Notes under the pieces: generated by a model
The model's input: the letters and a program-made list of their open reading frames with translations, nothing else
Told to the model about the DNA's origin: nothing
Databases searched by the model: none
Assembly (NCBI GenBank): GCA_023436075.1
Contig: JAEZKS010000219.1
Location: 1-19,335 of the forward strand
From: Methanobacteriota archaeon
Lineage (GTDB): Archaea > Halobacteriota > Methanocellia > Methanocellales > Methanocellaceae
Direction: 5' to 3'
DNA length: 19,335 nucleotides
Position numbers and translations under genes: made by a program
Shown: in pieces, positions 1 to 7,133 of the stretch
Numbering within the stretch: the first letter of the stretch is position 1
How the letters are laid out: each line of letters starts with the position of its first letter

Positions 1-90
1 TGAAGCTCGGAGACCTCTCGCAAACCTCTGGAGCCTCCAGAAGTGTTGAAATTTGAAGACCTCTCGAAACCCCTGAGCCCCTCAAATCCC
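1..90. repeat. Intergenic direct-repeat segment
   Basis: Two related copies of a CT-rich unit lie at about 9-38 and 55-83. Each begins GACCTCTCG, continues with a C-rich AAACC(C/T)CTG stretch, and ends GAGCC(T/C)C. A third similar copy lies at 7091-7115, just upstream of the glucose dehydrogenase start. The second copy runs into the stop codon of the minus-strand signal peptidase (82-84), so the repeat abuts or overlaps the 3' end of that gene. I see no gene in 1-81. This looks like a dispersed non-coding intergenic repeat; its family name and genome copy number cannot be judged from one window. Confidence 0.5.
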
Positions 91-642
91 GAAGATGCTC
101 AGCAGTCCCCGGACATATCCGAGCAACGGTATGCGGAAGCGGGCCACGCCCATGATCCACTCGGGCTTCACCGGGGTATTGGGGCAGATGCCGCTGCACT
201 GGTCGTAGAGGTAATTATTGTCTCCCTGGGTGACGAAGCCGCTCGACGGGGCTGCTATGCTGCCATCCCACATGGTCTCCGACTCATTCACCCAGGCCAT
301 GGCCCGGTGGATGACCGGCGTCATATCTGTCCGGCCGAAGGGTCGGTATACGAGCACATCGCCGTAGCTCTCGAAGGTCTTGTAGCCGGCCTCTTTAGCG
401 GCATCGTAGGTCATGATCTGTCCCGGGTCAATCTTCTGGATCAGGATCAGGTCCCCGTTGTGCATGTGCGGGTCCATGCTCAGGCCATCGACGCTCACCA
501 GTGGCGGCCATGCCCCGGAGTACGCGTACAGCGCCAGCGCGACGGCGCTGATTGCCACTACGGCGAACAGTATGTCACGGAAGGTCGATACCCAGAAATT
601 GTCGCTCTTCATGAACCGCCTGATTATGCCAGCCACCGTCAT
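82..642 (-). CDS. Signal peptidase I, archaeal type (S26)
   Basis: This 186-residue membrane serine protease removes signal peptides from exported preproteins at the outer face of the cytoplasmic membrane. An N-terminal membrane segment spans about residues 23-42. The catalytic Ser55 sits in GLSMDPHMHNGD. A His at 112 (VIHRAM) occupies the place of the bacterial Lys, which is the archaeal/ER signature. The conserved TQGDNN box contains Asp141. A second hydrophobic stretch close to the C-terminus (RIPLLGYVRGLLSIF) may be a second anchor. Length is normal for archaeal SPases. The ATG at 642 is preceded by AGGGAG only 2 bases away; an internal ATG 10 codons in, with AGGCGG ahead of it, is an alternative start. 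The gene is transcribed divergently from polB out of an AT-rich spacer. Identification is firm; substrates are unknown. Confidence 0.93.
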   Translation of the reverse strand: MTVAGIIRRFMKSDNFWVSTFRDILFAVVAISAVALALYAYSGAWPPLVSVDGLSMDPHMHNGDLILIQKIDPGQIMTYDAAKEAGYKTFESYGDVLVYRPFGRTDMTPVIHRAMAWVNESETMWDGSIAAPSSGFVTQGDNNYLYDQCSGICPNTPVKPEWIMGVARFRIPLLGYVRGLLSIFGI

Positions 643-762
643 CTCTCCCTGTGCGTGTAAGTCATGTATAGTATGACATTAATATAATTTACCAAAATAT
701 TTTATTGTTTTTAGAGCGCTTCCCAAACATTAATCTTCATTGCATGTCATGCCTATTGTGCC
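643..762. promoter_or_regulatory. Divergent promoter region, signal peptidase / polB
   Basis: This AT-rich spacer separates two divergent genes. On the minus strand AAATTATATT (681-690) is a good TATA box 40-48 bases ahead of the signal peptidase ATG, predicting a leader of roughly 20 bases that contains the AGGGAG ribosome site. On the plus strand CCAAAATATTTTA (692-704) reads as BRE plus TATA for polB. A second A/T patch at 728-736 would give an almost leaderless transcript, which would fit the lack of any Shine-Dalgarno before the polB ATG. Positions are read by eye; transcription starts are inferred. Confidence 0.5.
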
Positions 763-2292
763 ATGCCGGAGATCGACATTGTCAGGACGCTGGCCAGCCG
801 GGGGTACATGATCGAGCCCGGCGCGCTGGAGATGCTCAAAGGTCGTGATGACCTGGTGGGCCGTCTTCTCGAGAGCATGGATCCGTCAGCATTCATGGTG
901 ACCGCCGATGACGTACAGCGACTCGTGTCTCTGACTGCGCCCGCTATCGCGTCTCCTGTCGTGCATGATGACATATTTGCTTCGCAGGTCGACGTGCGAC
1001 CGGGCAATGGCTCCGGGAACGCGCGGTCTGAGAATGCTCCCGTCCATGCGGTGCCGGGGAAGGCTTACGACGTCCGGGTGATCAGCGACATCACCAACAA
1101 CTCCACCTGCATCGGCGACTACGACGAGTTCGTCGGCTACTTCCGCAACCGGTACGCGAAGCTGGGCGAGATGATCCGCGGCCGCCTCAGCGCCCGTCCC
1201 ATCGAGAGCATCAGGAAAAGCGGCGGCAGGCGGAGCACTGGCGAGAAGAACGAGATCTCGATCATCGGAATGGTCGGCGACATCCGCACCACGGCCAACG
1301 GTCATCGGATCGCCGAGCTGGAGGACCAGACCGGATCGATCAACGTGCTCTTCCAGAAGGACGGCGATCTCAAGGACGCGGCACTGCTGCCGGACGAGGT
1401 GATCGGCGTCACCGGCCTGCCCACAGGCGACGGCGGCCTGTTCATTCCGTCGGCCATCGCCTATCCGGACGTACCATACACCAATACGCCTCGCCGGAGC
1501 GAGTCACGATCAGTCGCTGCACTGCTTTCCGACATCCATGTCGGCAGCGACACGTTCCTGGAGGACGGCTGGATGCGGTTCCTCGACTGGGTCAATGGCG
1601 ACCTGGGCGATGACGACCTCGTCGACAGGCTCCGGTACGTCGTCATCGCCGGCGACATGGTCGACGGCATCGGCATCTACCCCGGCCAGGAGAAAGAGCT
1701 GACCATCACCGACGTGTATGACCAGTACCGGAAAGCGGCCGAGTACCTGAGCCTGGTGCCCAGGCATATACGGATCATTATCGCCCCGGGCAACCACGAC
1801 GCGGTCCGGCAGGCGGAGCCCCAGCCCGCGCTCACGGAGGACGTACAGGCCATGTTCAAGGGGGACAACGTTACCTTCGTCGGCAACCCTGCCACAGTAG
1901 AGATCGAAGGCGTCCGGGTGATGATCTACCATGGCCGGTCGCTCGACGACATGGTGTCCAACCTGCCTGGCACATCGTATGCGCGGCCGGATGCCGCGAT
2001 GGCCGAGCTGCTGAAGCGCCGGCACTTGTCGCCCGTCTACGGCGGGCGAGTCATGATCGCGCCGGAGGCGAGAGACCATTTCGTCATCGACCCGCTGCCC
2101 GACATCATCCACAGCGGCCACGTCCACACGGTCGGCGTTTCCCGGTACCGGGGCGTGCTGCTGGCGAATTCAGGGACCTGGCAGGGCCAGACCGAGTTCC
2201 AGAAGCGGATGAACATCCAGCCGGACCCCTGCCGGATCCCGCTGGTCGAGCTGAGCACGGGCGAAGTGAAGATCGTCAAGTTCATGGAATGA
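763..2292 (+). CDS. polB: DNA polymerase D small (exonuclease) subunit DP1
   Basis: This 509-residue protein is the small subunit of the archaeal two-subunit replicative polymerase PolD. It partners DP2 and provides Mre11-like 3'-5' proofreading. Residues 1-60 form a small helical domain, followed by a variable linker to about 160. An OB-fold spans about 164-235 (ISIIGMVGDIRTT... ELEDQTGSINVLF). The calcineurin-like phosphoesterase domain spans about 250-490, with metal-ligand motifs D257-x-H259, GD298, GNH 343-345, H390 and GHVH 452-455, all intact, so the exonuclease should be active. Length is typical. The ATG at 763 has no visible Shine-Dalgarno and no in-frame alternative close upstream, suggesting a short-leader or leaderless mRNA. 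The large subunit gene is not in this window. Confidence 0.95.
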   Translation: MPEIDIVRTLASRGYMIEPGALEMLKGRDDLVGRLLESMDPSAFMVTADDVQRLVSLTAPAIASPVVHDDIFASQVDVRPGNGSGNARSENAPVHAVPGKAYDVRVISDITNNSTCIGDYDEFVGYFRNRYAKLGEMIRGRLSARPIESIRKSGGRRSTGEKNEISIIGMVGDIRTTANGHRIAELEDQTGSINVLFQKDGDLKDAALLPDEVIGVTGLPTGDGGLFIPSAIAYPDVPYTNTPRRSESRSVAALLSDIHVGSDTFLEDGWMRFLDWVNGDLGDDDLVDRLRYVVIAGDMVDGIGIYPGQEKELTITDVYDQYRKAAEYLSLVPRHIRIIIAPGNHDAVRQAEPQPALTEDVQAMFKGDNVTFVGNPATVEIEGVRVMIYHGRSLDDMVSNLPGTSYARPDAAMAELLKRRHLSPVYGGRVMIAPEARDHFVIDPLPDIIHSGHVHTVGVSRYRGVLLANSGTWQGQTEFQKRMNIQPDPCRIPLVELSTGEVKIVKFME

Positions 2293-2608
2293 CGGACATA
2301 TTACGTTGCATAGTTTTCCATGATATCTGCATAAAGCCAGCGCATTGGCACTGTCGTGAGCCTGGGCGCCAGTGCTGGACACTCGCGCGAAGACGACGTG
2401 GCCTGTGGCACCGGCCTTTTCGACGAGCTATTGTGCCTTTTATAGTTGTTCCTGGAAGGTTTCATACGAAAGGAATGGCGCTGGTGGCCTCGCGCGCGCA
2501 CGCGTGAATGGCGCCAGGAGTCCCTGAAAAAGACCATTGTTTGCCGGGATTTACGTCCCCTGCTTCCTCGAAAAACACCTTTGTCTAAAACCTTTCGATA
2601 ATGACTAT
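2293..2608. other. Gene-poor spacer after polB
   Basis: No convincing gene is seen here. A 9-mer GAATGGCGC occurs twice (around 2473-2481 and 2506-2514). The first TGGCGC can pair with GCGCCA at 2511-2516 to form a stem enclosing an alternating CG tract (2490-2504). ORFs on either strand (for example 2301-2630 minus) have basic, low-information translations and no ribosome site, so I treat them as noise. Confidence 0.4.
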
Positions 2609-2651
2609 AAAAAGGAGAGCATCTGGCCATAGCCAGGGCTACGCCAGATGC
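2609..2651 (-). terminator. Hairpin terminator of the minus-strand 170-aa gene
   Basis: Read on the minus strand, GCATCTGGC (2643-2651) pairs perfectly with GCCAGATGC (2619-2627). A smaller TAGCC/GGCTA hairpin is nested inside. Five T residues (2609-2613) follow within a few bases. It starts 20 bases after the stop codon at 2671, so it is well placed to end that transcript. Confidence 0.6.
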
Positions 2652-2670
2652 CAGGCCGATGATAGCTATG

Positions 2671-3183
2671 TTATTTCTTGGCTTTCTCAGAAGCTGTCAC
2701 AGGCTCGTCGTCACAGGCCTGGATGAAGACAGACTTCTTGCCTTCTTTCTTCGGGTCGCCCCTGCCGCCGAACCGCGCGCGGTTGTCCGCCACGATGACA
2801 TTGTCCTCGACAACGTCTTCGATCTCCTCGATGACGCCCGTGGCCGGGTTCTGCCTGAGCCGCTTGACCTTCTTCGTCGGTCCTGTCGCCGCTGCTGCAG
2901 CAGCCGGAGCCGCAGACCGGGCCGCGGATTCCTGCAACGTTGCCGCCGGCGCCGCTGCTATGCCATGAGACTCCATGGTGTCGATCGCGGCGTTGAGCAG
3001 CCTAGCCAGCATGACGACCTTGAGCTCGAGGCCGACCATCTTGCTGTCGAGATCTGCCGGGTTGTTCGAGATCTTTACGTCGTACTCTGCCGAAGCCTTC
3101 TTGAGGCTGTCGATGTCGGCGTTCACGCCGAGCGAAGAGAGCTTCTGCTCTATCCTGTCGAAAATTGTGCCTGCACCATCCAT
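2671..3183 (-). CDS. Hypothetical protein with helical N-domain and Ala-rich linker
   Basis: I do not recognise this 170-residue protein. It has no signal peptide or membrane segment and is probably cytosolic. Residues 1-75 are predicted helical, with regularly spaced hydrophobics (IFDRIEQKLSSLG, VGLELKVVMLARLLNAAID). Residues 76-105 are an Ala/Pro linker (PAAAAAA). The tail is charged: a basic patch KKVKRLRQNP, an acidic stretch IEEIEDVVEDN, then a Lys/Gly-rich end. The start at 3183 is supported by GGGGAG 8 bases upstream and a TTTAAG TATA-like box at 3223-3232. A hairpin/oligo-T terminator follows the stop, so it is a monocistronic gene. The layout (helical module plus flexible linker plus charged tail) would suit a protein- or nucleic-acid-binding adaptor, but that is a guess. 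Confidence 0.75.
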   Translation of the reverse strand: MDGAGTIFDRIEQKLSSLGVNADIDSLKKASAEYDVKISNNPADLDSKMVGLELKVVMLARLLNAAIDTMESHGIAAAPAATLQESAARSAAPAAAAAATGPTKKVKRLRQNPATGVIEEIEDVVEDNVIVADNRARFGGRGDPKKEGKKSVFIQACDDEPVTASEKAKK

Positions 3184-3335
3184 AGATGATACTCCCCTAT
3201 GGTTATACGAATGGATGGATTTCGCTTAAACCTTTTGGTGAGCATTAGATAAGGAAGCGTCTCCTCTGTCTAATGCTCGGAAGGAATATAATCTATAACC
3301 GTATTACAGGTCATGGACATCGGGGAGGCGATGGT
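3184..3335. promoter_or_regulatory. Divergent promoter region, 170-aa gene / polyprenyl synthase
   Basis: On the minus strand TTTAAG at about 3225-3230 serves the hypothetical gene. On the plus strand AATATAAT (3285-3292) lies about 44-51 bases before the ATG at 3336, predicting a leader of about 20-25 bases that contains the strong GGGGAGG (3322-3328). This TATA box would fall inside the coding region if translation started at the upstream ATG 3273, which argues against that start. Confidence 0.5.
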
Positions 3336-4196
3336 ATGATGCAGGAATGGGTAGAAACGAAGGCGATCGCGGATGGCATCGATCGTTTCCTTGACAGCGT
3401 AGAGTTAGACGAGATCAGGCAGGGCATGGCCCACTCGCTCAAGACGCCAGGAAAGCGGCTGAGGCCTCTCACGCTGCTGTTGGTCGCCGAGATGAACGGC
3501 GGCACGATCGATCAGGCGATAGACGCCGCGCTCGGCATGGAGTTTATCCATACCGCGTCGCTCATCCAGGATGACATTCTGGACGAGGGCATGAAGCGGC
3601 GGGGCGAGATGACATCTCATGAGAAGTTCGGCATCTTCATCGCCATGGTATCAGCCGATTATCTGATCTCGCACGCAGTGCAGCTCTATGCCGGCTATGA
3701 CCCGAAGTCCGTGGCAGCCTTCGGCCGGGCTGGGAAGCAGCTGGCGGAGGGTGAGGTGCTCGACGTCAAGTCGCGCTTTGCAGGGGCGTCCGAGGACTAT
3801 TACATCCGCTGTGTGCGTCTCAAGACGGCTTCGATCTTCGCATCATGCTTCGAGGTCGGCGCCCGCGCGGCCGGCGCAGATGAGGCGAAGGCGCAGTTGT
3901 GCTTCCGCATGGGCGACGAGTTCGGCATCGCCTATCAGATCGTGGACGATCTGATCGAGTTTACCCAGATCGACGACGAGAACAAGAAGTCCCTGCAGCA
4001 GTCCTACATCCTGCCGCTCGTCTATATGGAGACCATGACGAAGGAGCAGGCCGTCGACGCGTGCATGACGCAGGTGGAACGGCGCATCGCCGCGATAGAG
4101 GACATGTTAAAGGCCTTCCCAGACGGCGAGCCGAAGCAGAAGCTGCGAGAAGTCATCGACATCCTGCGAAATTATAACGGCGTCAAGATCAAGTGA
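3336..4196 (+). CDS. Trans-polyprenyl diphosphate synthase
   Basis: This 286-residue all-helical prenyltransferase condenses isopentenyl diphosphate with allylic diphosphates, making precursors of archaeal lipids or long prenyl chains. Motifs are PGKRLRP (38-44), the first Asp-rich motif DDILD (79-83) followed by EGMKRRG, K163-T164 and the second Asp-rich motif DDLIE (204-208). Two departures from consensus are visible: Gln78 replaces the usual His before the first motif, and Glu208 replaces the last Asp of the second. The residues before the first motif (HTAS) are small, as in synthases making long chains; I cannot fix the product length. I chose ATG 3336 over 3273 because GGGGAGG lies 7 bases upstream and a TATA box lies between the two candidates. 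Family call is firm, product open (geranylgeranyl or longer). Confidence 0.88.
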   Translation: MMQEWVETKAIADGIDRFLDSVELDEIRQGMAHSLKTPGKRLRPLTLLLVAEMNGGTIDQAIDAALGMEFIHTASLIQDDILDEGMKRRGEMTSHEKFGIFIAMVSADYLISHAVQLYAGYDPKSVAAFGRAGKQLAEGEVLDVKSRFAGASEDYYIRCVRLKTASIFASCFEVGARAAGADEAKAQLCFRMGDEFGIAYQIVDDLIEFTQIDDENKKSLQQSYILPLVYMETMTKEQAVDACMTQVERRIAAIEDMLKAFPDGEPKQKLREVIDILRNYNGVKIK

Positions 4197-4220
4197 CACG
4201 AATTTTATATAGGCTGCCAT

Positions 4221-4344
4221 GTGGCTGAACACAACGTACGCGACGGGCACGACGTACACAACGTTCCTTAAAAGCAACGTTAAGCCCTTTTATTAATCGT
4301 TCGTCGCGTACGTAGTGTACGTTGTGGCCGTCGCGTACAGCCAC
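4221..4344. repeat. Imperfect long inverted repeat upstream of cdc48
   Basis: The left arm 4236-4258 and right arm 4316-4338 are reverse complements at 21 of 23 positions. The pairing extends outward through GTGGCTG (4221-4227) with CAGCCAC (4338-4344), leaving an 8-9 base bulge on the left arm. The motif CGTCGCGTAC also occurs as a direct repeat (4301-4310 and 4329-4338). The ~57-base interior is AT-rich. No ORF of merit crosses it. The rest of the gap (4345-4592) shows nothing I can name. It could be an RNA hairpin, a protein-binding dyad, or the remnant of a small non-autonomous element. Confidence 0.55.
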
Positions 4345-4592
4345 GGGCTCAACATACACAATTTTCACAAACTTGTATGCCCGTGATTTCCGCGACTGCC
4401 TCCGCTTCTGTTTTCATGCACTGCCGCGGCCGGCAGACTGCGAGCCCCCGGCATGTCGAGGTTTTCCAGGCCGCCGACCGTGTCTCTGCGCCAGCATTTT
4501 CCGGCATGTCGTCTGTTTCGACATGGGCTCTCTGCCCGAAGCCAGACGGCCTTAACGTCAGCCCTTTTTAATTTTATGTTGCCGTGATAACC

Positions 4593-4640
4593 AAAACTCA
4601 CCTATATAAATAAAATTTGCTTTATAATATTTTGTTGAGG
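4593..4640 (+). promoter_or_regulatory. cdc48 promoter and ribosome site
   Basis: TATATAAA (4603-4610) is preceded by an A-rich CCAAAACT that fits a BRE. The predicted transcription start near 4630 gives a leader of under 20 bases. GTTGAGG (4634-4640) is a ribosome site 7 bases before ATG 4648, but only 1 base before the in-frame TTG at 4642, which decides the start in favour of the ATG. Confidence 0.65.
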
Positions 4641-4647
4641 TTTGTCG

Positions 4648-6930
4648 ATGCTGGGGCAGAAAGAGGAGACAGGAAGGTTACGGTTGAAGGTGGCGGAGGC
4701 CGACAAGAGGGAGGTCGGCCGTGGAATCGCCAGGATCAACGAGCGCCACATCAAGGAGATCGGAGTTTCGTACGGAGACATCGTCCAGATCGTCGGCCGG
4801 CGCACCACGTCGGCCGTGGTCGGGAGCGCGTTCCCTTCCGACATGCACCTGGACATCGTCCGGATCGACGGCATCGTGCGCCACAACGCCGGCACGACGC
4901 TGGGCGACTACGTGGAGATCACCCGGGCCCGGTGGAACGAGGCCAGGAAGGTCATCCTGACTCCCGTGCAGAAGGGGATCAGGATATACGCGTCGCCGGA
5001 CAGCCTGCAGGCGTCGTTTCTCAACAGGCCCGTCTCGCAGGGCGACATTGTCTCTACGTCGACGTACAACCCGCCCAGCCAGTCATTCAATTCCAACCTG
5101 ATGTTCGAGGAATTTTTCCGGGACTTCTTCTCGAACCCGTCGCTGGGCATCGGCGAGGTCAAGCTTGCCGTTGCGTCGACGGTCCCGGGCGGAGTGGTAA
5201 AGATAACCGAGGTGACCGAGATTCAGCTAATGCCTGAGGCGACAGAGGTCTCCCGCGTCGAGGTTCCGGAAGTGACCTACGAGGACCTGGGGGGCATCCG
5301 CGACGCCATACAGAAAATCCGTGAGATGATCGAGCTGCCGCTGAAATACCCAGAGCTGTTCAACCGGCTGGGCATCGAGCCCCCGAAAGGGGTGCTCATC
5401 CTGGGGCCGCCGGGCACCGGCAAGACGCTGCTCGCGAAGGCCGTGGCCAACGAGTCGGAGGCATACTTCACGAGCATCAACGGCCCCGAGATCATGTCCA
5501 AGTACTACGGCGAGTCGGAGCAGCACCTCCGGGACGTATTCAAGGAGGCGGAGAACAACTCGCCGGCGATCATCTTCATCGACGAGCTGGACTCGATCGC
5601 GACGAAGCGGGCCGAAGTCACCGGCGAGGTGGAGCGCCGCGTGGTGGCGCAGCTCCTGTCCCTCATGGACGGACTGAAGTCCCGCAAGAACGTGATCGTC
5701 ATCGGCGCCACCAACCGGCCGGAAGCCATCGACAACGCGCTGCGCCGGCCGGGCCGGTTCGACCGGGAGATCGAGCTGCGGGTGCCGGATAAATCCGGAC
5801 GCAAGGAGATCTTCCAGATCCACACCCGCAGCATGCCGCTGACGGCCGACGTCGACATCGACGAGCTGTCTGACCGCACCTATGGGTTCGTAGGCGCAGA
5901 CATCGCCGCGCTCTCCAAGGAGTCTGCCATGAACGTGCTGCGCCGGGTATTGCCCAAGGTCGATATGAAAGCGCAGACGCTACCGGTCGAGATCCTGGAT
6001 CAGCTGCGGGTGACCCGGCATGACTTCGAGGAGGCGCTGAAGATCGTGCAGCCTTCGGCGCTCCGCGAGATCATGATCGAGGTGCCGAACGTGACCTGGG
6101 ATGACATCGGCGGCCTGGGGGAGACGAAGATGCTTTTGCGCGAGGCGGTCGAGTGGCCGCTGCGCTACGCCGACTCGTTCCGGCGCATCGGCGTAGAGGC
6201 GCCAAAGGGCGTGATGCTCTACGGCCCGCCCGGCACCGGCAAGACGCTGCTCGCGAAGGCCATTGCCAACGAGAGCCAGGCGAACTTCATCACAGCCAAG
6301 GGCAGCGACCTGCTTTCGAAATGGTACGGCGAGTCGGAGAAGCACATCAGCGAGGTGTTTAAAAAAGCCAGACAGGTAGCCCCATCCGTGGTGTTCCTCG
6401 ACGAGCTGGATGCGCTGGCCCCCGTCAGAGGCAGCGCCGCCGGCGAGCCACGCGTCACGGAGCGGATCGTCAACCAGCTCCTCTCCGAGCTGGACGGTCT
6501 CGAAGAGCTCCGCGGGGTCATAGTCATCGGTGCCACCAACCGGCCGGACATCATCGACCCGGCGCTGCTCCGCCCCGGCAGGTTCGACGAGATCATCCTG
6601 GTGCCGGTACCCGATCGGGGCGCGCGTCGGGAGATCTTCCGCGTCCACACCCGGCGCATGCCCGTTGCCGAGGATGTCAAGATAGAGGAGCTGGTGGACC
6701 GGACGGACATGTACACTGGCGCCGACATCGCCTACGTCTGCAAGAAGGCGGGCCGCCTGGCGCTGCGCGAAGACCTGCACGCCAGCCTGGTAGGACGCAA
6801 GCACTTCACCGAGGCACTGAAGGACACCCAGCCGTCGGTGACCGACGAGGCCATGCGGTATTACCAGAGCATCGGCGGCGAGCTGAAACGCAAGGGGAGC
6901 AAAGAGATCGAGAAGAGCATGTACATGTAG
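4648..6930 (+). CDS. Cdc48/p97-type AAA ATPase (VAT)
   Basis: This 760-residue cytosolic double-ring ATPase unfolds proteins and feeds them to proteases such as the 20S proteasome. The N-domain (about 1-185) has the double-psi barrel and following subdomain that bind substrates. D1 has Walker A GPPGTGKT at 253-260 and Walker B IIFIDE at 308-313. D2 has Walker A at 526-533 and Walker B VVFLDE at 581-586. Arg-finger segments (LRRPGRFDRE in D1, LLRPGRFDE in D2) are intact in both rings. The C-terminus ends in Met-Tyr-Met, which fits the hydrophobic-Tyr-X tail known to dock ATPases onto the 20S proteasome. Length is that of archaeal VAT (about 740-760). It has its own promoter. An IR-type repeat follows the stop. 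A methanogen often has more than one paralogue; this is the canonical form. Confidence 0.96.
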   Translation: MLGQKEETGRLRLKVAEADKREVGRGIARINERHIKEIGVSYGDIVQIVGRRTTSAVVGSAFPSDMHLDIVRIDGIVRHNAGTTLGDYVEITRARWNEARKVILTPVQKGIRIYASPDSLQASFLNRPVSQGDIVSTSTYNPPSQSFNSNLMFEEFFRDFFSNPSLGIGEVKLAVASTVPGGVVKITEVTEIQLMPEATEVSRVEVPEVTYEDLGGIRDAIQKIREMIELPLKYPELFNRLGIEPPKGVLILGPPGTGKTLLAKAVANESEAYFTSINGPEIMSKYYGESEQHLRDVFKEAENNSPAIIFIDELDSIATKRAEVTGEVERRVVAQLLSLMDGLKSRKNVIVIGATNRPEAIDNALRRPGRFDREIELRVPDKSGRKEIFQIHTRSMPLTADVDIDELSDRTYGFVGADIAALSKESAMNVLRRVLPKVDMKAQTLPVEILDQLRVTRHDFEEALKIVQPSALREIMIEVPNVTWDDIGGLGETKMLLREAVEWPLRYADSFRRIGVEAPKGVMLYGPPGTGKTLLAKAIANESQANFITAKGSDLLSKWYGESEKHISEVFKKARQVAPSVVFLDELDALAPVRGSAAGEPRVTERIVNQLLSELDGLEELRGVIVIGATNRPDIIDPALLRPGRFDEIILVPVPDRGARREIFRVHTRRMPVAEDVKIEELVDRTDMYTGADIAYVCKKAGRLALREDLHASLVGRKHFTEALKDTQPSVTDEAMRYYQSIGGELKRKGSKEIEKSMYM

Positions 6931-6960
6931 AGGTCTCAGAGGTCTGCTGCGAGAGGTCTC

Positions 6961-7085
6961 AGAGGATTTTCACCACAGAGGACACAGAGGGCGTATGAAA
7001 ATATGGCTCATGTGTCAGCCTCTTTGTTAAAATATCCTCTGTGATACCTCTGTGCCCTCTGTGTCCCCTGTGGTGAAAATCCTCT
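6961..7085. repeat. Inverted repeat with 32-bp arms (CACAGAGG type)
   Basis: Arms 6961-6992 and 7054-7085 are reverse complements at 31 of 32 positions, with a 61-base spacer. The right half contains CCTCTGTG or near copies at about 7035, 7047, 7056, 7066 and 7081, giving an internal tandem character. Upstream, AGGTCTCAGAGG-like units (6931-6963) are also repeated, and downstream (7091-7115) lies a copy of the CT-rich unit seen at the left window edge. It separates cdc48 from the dehydrogenase and ends 48 bases before the dehydrogenase ATG. ACCACAGAGG-type repeats are dispersed in many prokaryotic genomes; the family assignment is from memory. Confidence 0.7.
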
Positions 7086-7133
7086 GTGTCCTCTCACAAA
7101 CCCCCGAGCCCTCCCCTTTCAGGAAAAGGTTTT

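Noticed and set aside
43..660. Long plus-strand ORF opposite signal peptidase
   Set aside because: It is the antisense of a clearly conserved S26 protease; its translation has no recognisable motif and no ribosome site.
2301..2630. 109-codon minus ORF between polB and the 170-aa gene
   Set aside because: It crosses the terminator hairpin, is strongly basic and low in information, and lacks a ribosome site.
4322..4601. Short ORFs in the cdc48 upstream gap
   Set aside because: Overlapping on both strands, random-looking composition, and one runs into the inverted repeat.
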